Below, one piece after another: positions 43,697-54,942 of a DNA stretch of 64,000 bases. Each line of letters opens with the position of its first letter. Positions within the stretch are counted from its first letter, which is position 1. The position numbers and the translations under genes are program-made. Under the pieces are notes generated by a model. The model searched no databases. It was not told the DNA's origin and worked only from the letters and a program-made list of their open reading frames with translations. The DNA comes from Axinella damicornis (Eukaryota > Porifera > Demospongiae > Axinellida > Axinellidae), in NCBI GenBank assembly GCA_963931865.1, contig OZ007514.1:8782646-8846645 (forward strand), given 5' to 3'.

Positions 43697-43912
43697 TCGC
43701 GGCGAAGAATGTTCGAGAACATTGGGCCGGCCCAGCAGTCGAAGCATGCAATCGAATCGGGCGAGCAGCAGTTGCAATCGGGGAGCAGCAGTTGAAGCGG
43801 ACGCAATCGGGGAGTAGCAGCCGAAGAGGACGCGATCGGGAGCAGCAGCTGAAGCGGACGCAAGCGGTGAGCAGCAGCTGAAGCGGGCGCAATCGGGGAG
43901 CAGCTTCTCTAC
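43697..43912. repeat. Repeat R fragment with 30-bp minisatellite
   Basis: gaagaatgttcg and gggccggccc are followed by tandem variants of gagcagcagt(c/t)gaagcggacg caatcggg (30 bases). Frames in all phases are open (Gln/Ser/Arg-rich or Leu/Cys-rich) because of the repeat; they are not genes. Confidence 0.8.
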
Positions 43913-44145
43913 GAACATGGCGACCATGACTCAATGAGTTGCTGTCTCTCTCTGAGGTGTCTTGACTGCCTCAGCTCAAGAAATTTCGATTTGATGTTGT
44001 CTCTCGTGTCCCTCTCGTTCTCGTCCAGGTGCATTTTCTGAGCTGAGTTTGATGGTGATAACCTGTGACATCTAGAGCCAAAGTCTGACCTCGTTGAGCT
44101 CTACTGCTAGACGTTCACACATGGCAGTACAAATGCCCCGCACTG

Positions 44146-44330
44146 GGAGTGTCTTCTGTCATGGTGGGAAGGGTAGCCCCTCTGGTGCTCGTTGCCGACT
44201 GTACTGCTCTGGGTGTTTGGACTTACCTTGCAGGGGTTCTGCTAGAGGAGTACACGTGGCAGTGCTCATGCTCGAGTGTCTTCTGTCACGGTGGGAAGGG
44301 TAGCCCCTCTGGTGCTCTTTGCCGACGGTC
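44146..44330. repeat. ~127-bp tandem duplication
   Basis: gagtgtcttctgtca(t/c)ggtg and gaagggtagcccctctggtg occur twice (from 44146 and 44272). The region (43950-44460) shows no supported gene. Confidence 0.8.
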
Positions 44331-44509
44331 CTCTTCAACGGTACACCGCTCTATCTACTATCAAACTCTTCTCTCTGTTTTGTGTTATCATTTGGACTCA
44401 TTAGTGTGCTTATTTGTTGTGTTCATGTTCCATCCTGTGTACATGTATTGCATATGTGTGTATGTGTAGCGTTCCCCTATAGCTAACTGGGGTTATTCGA
44501 TGAACTATG

Positions 44510-44757
44510 AACTATGAGCAGCTGGAAGCGGAGGCAAACGGGGAGCAGTGGAAGCGGATGCCGCGCGATCGGGCCCGGGATCCGGGAGCAGCAGCTGAAG
44601 CGGACACAAGCGGCAAGCAGCAGCTGAAGCGGGCGCAATCGGGGAGAGCCTGAGGCAGCTCTGCACAGAGAGCTGTCCGGCGCCGGATTACGCATGGTAG
44701 GCGAACGAAGGGGAAGTAGCTGAGCGAGCGAAGCGAGCTCAGCTACTTGTTGTTGTT
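44510..44757. repeat. Repeat R fragment: minisatellite plus centre
   Basis: Same 30-bp units, then gagctgtccggcgccggatt and the inner sequence gtagctgagcgagcgaagcg, as at 46770-46850. With 43697-43912 it may be one copy interrupted by ~600 bases. Confidence 0.75.
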
Positions 44758-45904
44758 TATGTTTTGTGGAGCAGAAAGGAAGGATAGTGGCAACCCCAAA
44801 TAATACTCCAACTTTGGAAAACAGTGAACATAACTGTGGCTAGCAAGAGTATACATATCCACTCCTCTTTCCAAAGTTTAATGTGCACAATAATAATTCA
44901 TTACATGACCCACACAAGGCTGCATTCTCTGCGCGAAAAGTATTATGCAGTCATCTTACAGTGCTCCCAGCAGTGAGATTATAGTGTACATTTTGAGAAA
45001 ATTGTGTATACTTCAAACAGACATCATCTACAGTGTATCATGAAGTCACGTGACATTCCAACAGAGCTATAGATTATGTTTCCACATGTCAACTGAGTGC
45101 ACAAAATACTCTAGGGACAGCATAATACCTATTTGAGATCTGAAACTTGATGCTGCGTGACCCAAGCGGAGCAAGTTTTAAGCCCCTCTTGAATCCCTAT
45201 AGCAGAGGTGCTAGAGCAGTTCGGAGGGGCCTATACTTTAGGGACAGCATTCACAACCTGATTTTTTTGAGAGGTCATGCTTATGTTATAGTATGTCTGG
45301 CCCAAGTTTAAAATCCTAACCCCTTACAAATCCTGAGATGTTGCCCCTTTTGTTCAGTTCTCGACAATATGACCTTTGAAGCCTGCATGGTTTAAAAAAT
45401 AAATCCAGCCCAAAGGGGTTCTCGTGATTTTATGGTGATTTTGAGTAATTAAATCTGAGACTGTACTCTATCTGATGGGAGCACCGTATTATTCTGTTGA
45501 TGTTCTTATCTTGTCCAGTCTACGTTTACTTAGTTGTTCTTCATATACAGTCACTAATTCCCAAGTATTCGATCTTACCACTGTACATTGCATAATTATA
45601 GTAACTATACTACATTCTTGCATGAATACCTGTGGTATAGAAATCAAATAATAATTATACTTATTCGGTGTTGTATGAAAAACTAGTTGTAAACACCTGT
45701 ATCCACGTTAATGACTTTAGCAACATTGAAGTTTCTTATTCAAAGAGTACAGCTGTGGTCAGTGTGGTGATCGGATGTTCGCTGGTGGATCACACTACAT
45801 GTACCACATCTGCACATTTTCCCTGCACCCCTGCGGGCAGCCCCCATCCCTCCATCCATAACCAGCAGGTCTGAGCACCTTCACCTTGGATCCAAGGTCC
45901 ATCC
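44758..45904. other. AT-rich intergenic, nothing recognised
   Basis: No supported exon or bounded repeat. Confidence 0.4.
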
Positions 45905-46000
45905 TGGAATGGGGAGATGCAGGGAGGAAGGGATGAGGGACAGAGGAAGGAGGAAGAAAGGAAAGGAGAGAAGAGTGAAGAGGGGATGTGGAGGAGGGAT
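45905..46000. repeat. Polypurine stretch
   Basis: About 95 bases almost purely A/G (gaggaaggaggaagaaagga and similar) on the + strand; it could form triplex DNA. Confidence 0.75.
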
Positions 46001-46049
46001 AGCCTCGATCGTACCCAGGTTCATTTCGAGGCTAGAGGAGGGAGGGGAA

Positions 46050-46188
46050 CACTGTTAAAAATGAGGTGTTTAATAAGCACCCTGGGGAGCTTCACAATCG
46101 TGTTAATAAAATAGATCAAAGCTTGTTTTAAGAAACCACGATTGTGAAGCTCCCCAGGGTGTTTATTAAACACCTCATTTTTAACAGA
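46050..46188. mobile_element. Hairpin MITE family D, copy 1
   Basis: cactgttaaaaatgaggtgt ... acacctcatttttaacag. The arms are ~50 bp and nearly perfect, including ccctggggagcttcacaatc; the spacer is ~40 bases. Confidence 0.88.
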
Positions 46189-46302
46189 GAATGAGGGAGA
46201 AAGAGGAAGGGAGTTGGTATAGGAGTAGTATGTACCTCGAACTCTACGTAAGCACAAAAGTTTGTAATGCTCATGCATGCATCAATACATTACGATTTTA
46301 CG

Positions 46303-47216
46303 TGTCTGTGTGTCTGTGAGTGACGGAAGTGGGATGTTCGTGGGGCGGGACTAGACTATAGTGACGCGCGACCTTCGTACTTTAATTTATTTACTGAACC
46401 TCGAACTCCGTGAAGAATGTTCGAGCTAGAACATTGCCGTTGGGCCCGGGGCATGGGCTGGAATCCAGTATGCAGTCGGGGAGCAGCAGTCGAAGCGGAC
46501 GCAATCGGGCGAGCAGCAGTTGAAGCGGACGCAATCGGGGAGCAGCAGTCGAAGCGGACGCGATCGATCGGGAGCAGCAGCTGATCGTGTAAGCGGCGAG
46601 CAGCAGCTGAAGCGGGCGCAATCGGGGAGCAGCAGCTGGAGGCGGAGGCAAACGGGGAGCAGCAGTGGAAGCGGATGCCGCAATCGTGCCCGCGAGCAGC
46701 AGCTGAAGCGAACGCAAGCGGCGAGAAGCAGCTGAAATGGACGCAATCGGGGAGAAGCAGCTCTTCAGAGAGCTGTCCGGCGCCGGATTACGCACGGTAG
46801 GCAAACAAGGGGGAAGTAGCTGAGCGAGCGAAGCGAGCTCAGCTACTTGTAATAATTATTATTACAAATAGCTTCGCTCGCTCAGCTACCTCCCCCTCGT
46901 TTGCCTATATGTGTAGTAATCCGGCGCCGGACAGTTCTCTGTGCAGAGCTGCATGCTGCTGCGTCCGCTTCAGCTGCTGCTCCCCGATATTGCGTCTACT
47001 TCAGCTGCTGCTCCCCGATTGCATCGATCCGCTTCAACTGCATGCTGCTCCCCGTTCGCGTCCGCTTCCGCTGCTGCTCGCTGCTTGCGTCCACTGCAGC
47101 CGATTGCGTCTGCTTCGGCTGCATGCTGCTCCTCGATTGCGTCTGCTTCGGCTGCTGCTCCCCGATTGCGTCCGCTTATGCTCCCCGATTGTAGCCCCAG
47201 CTGTTCCAGCTCACGC
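46303..47216. mobile_element. Large foldback repeat R (left arm, centre, part of right arm)
   Basis: The centre is near 46856 (gtaataattattattac). Arms contain gtagctgagcgagcgaagcg, tccggcgccgg and long arrays of the 30-bp GC-rich minisatellite in opposite orientation (46460-46760 and 46950-47190). The left arm runs out through gggcatgggctgg, gaagaatgttcg and ggttcgag-like sequence. The right arm is cut at CCGG (47217-47220) and resumes at 57601. Confidence 0.82.
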
Positions 47217-47220
47217 CCGG

Positions 47221-47510
47221 TGTCATAAAAATTTACACACCCCGTAAATATGGGCATCCGGTCGTGCATATCTTTACGTAAATTAGTAAAAAATCCCACG
47301 TGTAGTACGTGGGACGATTTTACGTGCCCAATCCCACGGGTAGTACGTGGGACGATTTACGTCAACAACTCCACGTACAGTACGTGGGACGATTTTACGT
47401 ACGCCCAAATGACGTAAAATCCCCCAGTGTAAGTTGGGATAGTATATCTTATGTGGCAGGATTTTACGTCGATTGAAGTGACGTAAAATCTTCCCTCGTA
47501 AGATGCATGC
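47221..47510. repeat. Left terminal region with acgt-rich palindromic repeats
   Basis: Repeated words gtacgtgggacgattttacg and cccacgtg alternate with acgtaaaatc. The same ~290 bases occur inverted at 53211-53500. Confidence 0.85.
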
Positions 47511-47563
47511 AGCCAATTGCCAACGTACAAACTTCCGGGAATTTAATTACAGCGCAAGGCCAC

Positions 47564-48771
47564 TTTTTTTTTTTTTTTTTTTTGTTTATAAAAGTTTATG
47601 CAATAAGTGCATAGGATACACAATAGCAAGTGAAAGCTAATATAAAGTGTACCCAGAAGATAAGATTATTACAGTACAAGTTTGCTCTTAAATAAAAACA
47701 ATGATTGAGCTGATACAGTAGACCAGGGCAGGGAATTCCACATGGATATAGCATGAGGTACAAAAGAGTACTGGAAAGAGTTAGTGTAAGCATGAGGTTG
47801 ATGGAATTGGAGAGGGTGGCTTGTACGCTGACTATAGTTTGCTCGGGGGACCAAAATACCAGAAGGGAAGGAACACAAATTATAAACAATTTTGTATAAC
47901 GTACACAGTTTTAGGTGTAACCGGCGGGTAGCTAGGGAGGGAATACCTGTCAGCTCGAGGAGCTCCTGATAGCCCAGATCCCATCTTCTGGTTGCAATTT
48001 TGCATGCAAATTTTTGAATGTCCTCTAGCTTGTTTCGGTTTTTCTGGGTATGAGGGTCCCAAACTTCAGAGGCATATTCCATGTGAGGGCGAACAAGGGA
48101 TTGATAAAGCTGCACCAACGTTGTACTATCAGTGTTGCCATAAAACCGTCTATATAGCAAGCCCAGGATCCTTTTAGCTTTTGAGCATGTGGACTCGATG
48201 TGAGGTGACCATGACATGTCTGATGACAGTAACAACCCAAGGTATTTGAAGTGCTGAACTTGCTCGATATCACAGCCATTTAAAGTCAGAGTAGGGGGTG
48301 TTGATGACTGACTTTTTCTTGACACTAGCATGCACTTGCACTTTGCATGATTGAAAGTTAAATAGTTAGCAGACACCCACTCTGCAACAGTGTCAATGTC
48401 TCTTTGCAAGGTGTGAAAATCACACTGCTTGGCAATTGGACGAAACAGAAGTAAGTCATCAGCATACATCACCATCCGGGTGCCATCAGAGATCGAGACA
48501 TTTGCTAGGCTGTTGATGTATATTAGAAATAAAAGGGGACCGAGCACGGATCCCTGTGGCACCCCAGAGAGTACTGGTGAGTCCCGAGATGTTTCACCAC
48601 TGACTACTACCTTCTGACATCTGCAAGTTAGGTAGTTAGATATCCAATGCAATACATGACTGTCAAGGCTCAGCTGTTGCAGTTTGCTCATCAGTTCTTT
48701 GTGGGGTACAGAGTCAAAGGCCTTTTTCAGATCAAAAAATACCGCACTGACTTCTTTTCTCTGTTCCTCTC
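47564..48771 (-). mobile_element. 5'-truncated LINE (jockey/CR1-like) with poly(A) tail
   Basis: Minus strand. From about 48760 the frame encodes RT motif A (AVFFDLKKAFDSVPH), then motif B (GVPQGSVLGPLLFLIYIN), motif C (YADDLLLF) and the thumb/C-terminal region to a stop at 47669. About 360 codons are uninterrupted. The N-terminal RT, endonuclease and ORF1 are missing. The 3' end is marked by 20 T on the + strand (47564-47583), i.e. a poly(A) tail, so this copy arrived by target-primed reverse transcription and stopped early. The target duplication was not found. It lies inside the larger TGTCA-ended element, about 340 bases from its left end. Related to, but much better preserved than, the copy at 6932-8139. 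Confidence 0.92.
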
Positions 48772-48828
48772 CGAAAATGGCGTTTTCTACATCGTGCAGT
48801 TCAAGCGATGTTATTTCTCTCCTCGAAG

Positions 48829-48859
48829 ATGGCGAAGGGTCGGGCTATACTGTTTCGAG
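48829..48859 (+). CDS. Candidate tiny first exon (very weak)
   Basis: gaagATGGCGAAG opens MAKGRAILFR and ends at gtaagt. Nothing downstream could be linked. It may be chance. Confidence 0.12.
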
Positions 48860-49335
48860 GTAAGTAGGAGTATGGTTGTAGTAATAGCTACCTAATCTTG
48901 GTCGAAGACGGCGGGCATAAAAGGAATTAGCGATTTAGTGTGCTCATGTTGACCTTTTTGCAAGGTCAAAAGTGGTGTTTAAGGGTATATCTTCTTCCTG
49001 GGGGCTGGAACACGGCTGTTAAGGCTAATAGCAGTTAGCTATGGGTATGCTGAACTAGCAGAGTAAGTTTTAAGTTTGTGGATGAAGGTTACTAGAAATG
49101 GCACCAGCTTTTATAACCCTGATCCAGATCATCTCTCAATACAGTATGATTAAGCATGCACATGTGGATACACATAATAACATAAAGCTGCTATATTTGT
49201 AATTCATAGTCACTATTATCACCAGATTCATGCTCTATGACCTCCTCTATAGCTCTTCACCGTCTCTCATCCAGTCTTAATATCAGCGTCTTCTGCTGGT
49301 CCGGTGCTCCTGCTGTATTATATTGTCTACTTCGA

Positions 49336-49482
49336 GATCTGTCACTCTCACATGGAAGGTGAGCCCCGATAATGCTGTGGCATCCAGAAGCTCAGTGTCT
49401 GTTTATAACCATCTGTCACTCTCACATGGAACGGTACGAATAATGCTGTGGCATCCAGGTGCTCAGTGTCTGTTTACAGCCA
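49336..49482. repeat. ~73-bp tandem duplication
   Basis: ctgtcactctcacatgga, ataatgctgtggcatccag and gctcagtgtctgttta occur twice in order. Confidence 0.85.
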
Positions 49483-51550
49483 CAACTAATGGCTGCACAT
49501 CCTGTCTTGCACCTGCAACCATTTAGCCACATGTAGCCACTTAGAACCAGTTGTGCCTATCAGGCTATGCTTTCTGCATGTATGTTCACTGGTACCTCCC
49601 ATACCACTGACAATCAGCCTTCTTCTCAATCCATCCATATAATATACTGTGGATTCATGTGACAACAAACCCTCTCTATGGTGTCAAAACACAGCGTTTG
49701 TAATGATCAGTATACACAACCCGATTGGGAATGATATGCCCTATAGTATCCCTGGCTCTGCTATAACCCTCTTATTGAGCATCTCCTAGAGCCTGTGTGC
49801 TACGGTTTTACTGTACACTGGATGGTCGCGCAACTCTTAATATTGCATTTGGTGCTACTCAGCCGCATTAAGGAATGGTTAGCCTATTTAGCAATGCTAT
49901 CATACACTGTATTTGTAACTGTGTACATCCAGGTGTCTTGGTTCAGTTCCAATATACTTATGTTTATTGAACAGGTGCACCTTTTGTTGTTGTTTACCAG
50001 TAAGTCCCGCTCCCTGGCTCCGCCCACATCCGGTTCTAGAGGCGTGTCAGCGAACACCCTTCAGGGACATATACTGCCTGAGGCGGAGACTAAGACGCCA
50101 GAGCTCGGACCTCAAATTTCGTACGTAGGTTAGGCCTGTGGGGGTTGTTCATAAACCGGCGGGGGACGCGGGTAAGCCTTACCAAACAGCGAATAAACCC
50201 GAAAGTCTGCCTCCACGTCAGCTCCGAGCCATTGTAAACAAAGTGTTTTGACCGTTATTTCAGTAATGACAATAGACTGACAAGTCCCCCGTCGAATTCT
50301 AACTCAGTGTTCCTTGGAGCTTCTCTTGCGCCACATAACGCTACAATACAGGCGCATTTTCATCTCCGCCTTCGCTCCAACACTTTCCATGTACACGATC
50401 GGCAGCATACAGTCTGAAGGTCAAGCATATACTGCCGTTCGAAATCCACACAGGAGCGGCACCACGGAGTCACACAAGCAACTACCAAAGGTATAGGCTA
50501 CAACTAGCACAAAGCGAAGCTACAACTATCATCCAGAGAGACACACTAGTAGACTATACTCTGCTTGTTTTGTTAGACCGCCATTATCTTTCTCCGTACA
50601 CTAAATGATTATTTCCGCACACTAGCAATTATTTCCGCACATTCTCCGTGTAACGTGCATTAGATTGATCCACGACTTAATACACCCGAGTAGCCTTGAT
50701 TGGCTTTGGTATGGGTTCGATAACATTTCTCCCAAGCTGTTTTTGCACATAGTGTCCTAATGCATTCAGTGTTGGTCAGTGTGTACCCTTTCCTCTGTTA
50801 TTCTTCCACTGCTATAGGATGAGTGTACCTTGGATTACTCTTCTTGCAGAGCAGTGAGCAGGAGCTACACTGGCAGGTTGAACTTTGGACGCTGTTAGCT
50901 GAACCAGAATAGTATCTGCCGGTGACTCTGTTTGCTATCACTTTATACTTTCATCTCGAAGTGTGAAGTGCTCTGTACCATCTGCTGACTCAGAAACAGA
51001 CTTCAGAGCCTCTATGTAGAGTTCTGTCATATGTTAATGCCGGTGACTATGCATTTTCTCATTCCCGCATGCATTATTTTATGTGGACTGTTTATACCAT
51101 TTGCATTGCTGGAACACGGAAACTGATGTAAACCCTAACTATAGCATTCATACTTCTTCAACAAAATACCTGCAATAGCTGTCCAGGAGTTGGTTACTGC
51201 AAACGGCACCAATTTTTGTGAAGATGGTGCTCATTTTCACCCAATTCCAGTTGTCAGGTCATATCTCTTGTTCTGAGTAAGCTACAAACTTTGTACATGC
51301 ATTGTTGTGTAGAGCTGCTGTAGCTGAGCTTGCATACCAAAAAGTATTATAATCACTACACCACATCCGAAGATATAACCTTTCTTGTGTGATCACTTCA
51401 TTACTTCAGATTTAGTCATACCGTATACTTCCGGAAATGTTCCGCGTTATGCATACGTGCCGTTGTAAATAAATTTGTACAGGCGTGAATGGATTTCCGG
51501 TACGTTGGCGATTGGACTGCATGGATCGACGGACGCAAGATACGGAATAT
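49483..51550. other. No gene recognised inside the large element
   Basis: Short frames only (e.g. 49795-50133, 50314-50496), without domains or splice partners. Confidence 0.35.
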
Positions 51551-51554
51551 GCAT

Positions 51555-51960
51555 GAGTGACATAAGTGGGAGGAGCTGGGTAACAACTGCAATTGGAGGG
51601 CGGGGCTAGGCTAGCTGTACAACTAGAGGGTGGGAGGAGCTGGCTGCAATTGGTGGGCGGGGCTAGGCTAACTGCATAAGTAAGGAGTGGGAGGAGCTGG
51701 GTGAAACTGCAATTGGAGGCGAGTTGTACAACTGGGGGTGGCGCTAGGCTGCAATTGGAGGGCGGGGCTAGGCTAGCTGCATAACTAAGGAGTGGGAGGA
51801 GCTGGATGAAACTGCAATTGGAGGCGAGTTGTACAACTGGGGGTGGGGCTAGGCTGAGGGCGGGGCTAGGCTAGCTGCACAGGTAAGGGTAGACCTAGGC
51901 TAGCTGTACAGCTAGAGGGTGGGGCTAGGCTTGTGAGAGGGGCTGCACAGTTGGGGCAGG
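51555..51960. repeat. G-rich minisatellite array
   Basis: Irregular repeats of gtgggaggagctgg, aactgcaattggagg and gcggggctaggctagctg. One unit also occurs inverted at 53110-53150. Confidence 0.8.
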
Positions 51961-52177
51961 TAGTTTTTGGTTATAATTAGGTAGGAGTCGCATTGTTTAG
52001 TTTAGTTTTAGTTTTAATTACTAAATCTCAAAAGGGCTAGTAAAGGTAGTTTTAATAACCATTTTGGGGGGGTGATTTAAATATTAGTTTAGTTGTAGTT
52101 TTAATTAACATGCTGAGACAGTCCTCATTTTAGTTTTAGTTTTAATTACTAAAGTGAAAGATGCCATACTAAAATGG
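51961..52177. mobile_element. hAT-like MITE, copy 2 (ends missing)
   Basis: Colinear with 42700-42900: gtcgcattgtttagtttag, ctaaatctcaaaagggctag and gctgagacagtcctcatttt. Same orientation. Confidence 0.8.
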
Positions 52178-52908
52178 CTGGAACATGTTCTACACTGTCA
52201 ATAGAATCTCCACCGTATGACGTTATAATAATAATTTGTTCACACCAGAAGAGATCACACCAGGATCCGGATGCCCAATACGGACCACCTGATAAGAAAT
52301 GCAGCTTTCAGGGCACCAGTAAGTCAGTGCTTAAAGATCTAATGAACACTAGTAAGCTAGGGTAAAAGCGCTCTCAGATGTAGGAAAAGGAAAATGGACG
52401 ATATACAACCAACCACCACCCAAGTGTTTACTTGTGTTCACACACAAGTATAAACAGCAGTGCATCACCCCAGATATGGGAAAAAATATCGAAATGGAGT
52501 TTGAAAACGAGAATGGTACCGCAAATACTTGGTGGGCAGGCATGGTTACCCAGTACAATCCAACAAATGATCAGTATGCGGCCTTTTTCCCAAGTGACCA
52601 TACTTCAAGGCAGATGATAAAGACTATCGCATTGTTTCCTAGAACACTTACTTATGCACTATACAACAGCAGCAACTCTACACAATGGTGAGTTCCTACC
52701 CATTGATATACAAGCCACTTATCTTTTTTCAGTTGAAAACTCATACTGTCTGTTCAAGGCAGACTATCACTTCACTTCACATCTTATGTAATGTGGTATG
52801 CCATGGCAACATTCATCAACTTAACATTTATAACCCATTTCTGTGACGGAACACGGAATATCAGTTATGCAGGTGTACATCATGAAATTCACATGTACAA
52901 AGTGGTTA

Positions 52909-53026
52909 TTGGTCTGGCAGGAAGTAGGGCAATCAGGTTAGGTAAGGGCCAGGGCCAGTGCTGAATGCACATGCATGCCCATTACGTATACAGTATGTAG
53001 CTACTTCCTGCAGGACCAACGTCCTC
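52909..53026. mobile_element. Small MITE family C copy
   Basis: ttggtctggcaggaagta ... tacttcctgcaggaccaa, inverted ends ~118 bases apart. Confidence 0.75.
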
Positions 53027-53099
53027 TGGCCACATATAGCTACGTGTATGGCCGTGGATCTACTTAATGAGATTCATGGTTGACCTATCCTCCGCGCCC

Positions 53100-53535
53100 A
53101 GCCCATCACGTCTAGCCCCGCCCTCCAATTGCAGTTGTTACCCAGCTCCTCCCACTTAATATCACTCATGCATATTCCGTATCCTGCGTCCGTCGATCCA
53201 TGCATCTTACGAGGGAAGATTTTACGTCACTTCAATCGACGTAAAATCCTGCCACGTAAGATATACTATCCCAACTTACACTGGGGGATTTTACGTCATT
53301 AAGGGCGTACGTAAAATCGTCCCACGTATTGTACGTGGTACGTGACGTAAAATCGTCCCACGTACTACCCGTGGGATTGGGCACGTAAAATCCTCCCACG
53401 TACTACACGTGGGATTTTTTGCTATTTTACGTAAAGCTCTACGCGACGGGGCATCCCGGGATATCGATGCCAATATTCACGTGATTTTGGGGACCCTTCC
53501 GTGATTATAGGGACCCCTGAAAGTTTATGACGCGT
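53100..53535. repeat. Inverted duplicate of element terminal and array-edge sequences
   Basis: 53211-53500 is the reverse complement of 47221-47510. 53100-53210 is the reverse complement of 51525-51610 (ggatcgacggacgca, ggaatatgcatgagtga). The junction is at tgcatc near 53204-53209. Confidence 0.8.
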
Positions 53536-54285
53536 CCGGTGCTGGCGGTACGGCCGTACAGGTTCAGTTCTCAAGTGCAAGATGGGTGAGTATAAAGTGA
53601 CAAAATCAGGCGCAGAAAGCATAAATCGAAGTAAGGCTTCTGTGCGAGAATGGGTGATCGAGACAAAGAGCCGAACTTGGAGGAGGAATGCACGGAGTCT
53701 CGTTCAGTGCAATATTGAACTACTTGCGCTACCAGCAGTACCCACAAGGATCGACAAAACTGCAGAAGAATTCTCTGCGCAGACGATCAAAGTATTTCCG
53801 ACTGGAGAATCAGGATCTATACTACATGGGCGGAGGTAGGCTCCTGAAAAGTGTTGTGTATGACTTTTAAAGATATATAATGTACTTGCATCTTTCATTG
53901 TGCAATAGCTGTGCCATTGTGATTATGTTGTTTTTTTTTGGGGGGGGGGGGGCTGCCTACGTTGACTTTGCAAACATTTGTATTCTGCTTCAGGTAAAGT
54001 GCCAGCATCAACTCCAAGACTAGTAGTGCAGCAAGAGGAGCAAAGGATGAGGATCATAGCAAGCATCCACAACGCAAGCCACCCGGTCTTAACCGAACGA
54101 ACGACATGGTAGCCAGCAAGTACTATTGGCCTGGGCTGTTCATGGATGTTCGTGCCTATGTAAGCTGTGCATGGTTATAACTCCTTCATGGTATATACTA
54201 AACTTAAAACTGAGTACGCCTCTGAATGCACTATTTTGTTTTATACAGGTGGAATCATGTGATCATTGCCAACAAGGCAACAACA

Positions 54286-54889
54286 GGCCCGTAGCCAGGA
54301 TTCTGAGAGGGGGGGGGGGGGGTCACTTTGATCAGAGAGTGGACCACTATCAGGGGCGGATACAGGATTTATGAAAGGGGGGGGCACCATATACGCTGCC
54401 GGAGGCAGTGCATAGATGCGTGTAGCGTCGAGTAGTCACCCGCGCGTAGCGCGGAAAATTTTTTCCGCCTTCATTTTTCACTTCTCAGGATGGGCTCTCG
54501 TGGCACCTTCGCGCTTTGCACTGCAAGTTCCAGATGTACGAGGATTGCAGGTCCCAGGGCCGCCATGAGATTCTTCCTTGCTCAATTTTCGCTCACGAAC
54601 GTAATACGTACGTACACGGAGGGGTATACTAGATCGTGGTCTCGTTCCCAAGCCGTTCGGTTTCAGGCAACGCACGATAGTGCGAGCTGAGGAGGCCAGG
54701 CCAGGAGTTGCAACGTAGCGGCAGCAAGTTAGTAAGGAGATCCACCACTGACTATACGCGTACCCATATAGTAATACGCGTAGCAGTGTTTGTTTGTCAG
54801 AAACAGAGGAACTGTACCACCACGCGTGAGTTTCATCATCGGCCGTAACCGGACCACCAACTCGTGACCCCCCCCCCTGGCTACGGGCC
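54286..54889. mobile_element. Insertion inside the integrase exon
   Basis: gcccgtagccagg at the left and cctggctacgggc at the right are inverted and interrupt the coding sequence just after SCDHCQQGNN. G- and C-runs lie inside both ends. The inner part carries ggggcggatacaggatttat, also found near 59552. Confidence 0.75.
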
Positions 54890-54914
54890 TGAACAAGAAG
54901 CTCACGAAAGCGGT

Positions 54915-54942
54915 GGGGGGGGGGGGGGGGGGGGGGGGGGGG
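54915..54942. repeat. Homopolymer G tract (about 28)
   Basis: Sits within the integrase reading frame, right after ctcacgaaagcggt. Its length is probably unreliable. Confidence 0.85.

Noticed and set aside
43597..47299. Many long frames with Leu/Cys- or Gln/Ser-rich repeats on both strands
   Set aside because: All derive from the 30-bp minisatellite in repeat R; no start context, splice sites or domains.
53582..53839. ORF starting MGEYKVTKSG as the transposase start
   Set aside because: The frame that matches the integrase lead segment is a different one (LRRRSKYFRLENQDLYY); the ATG at 53582 is followed by a donor-like gtgagt and is not in frame.
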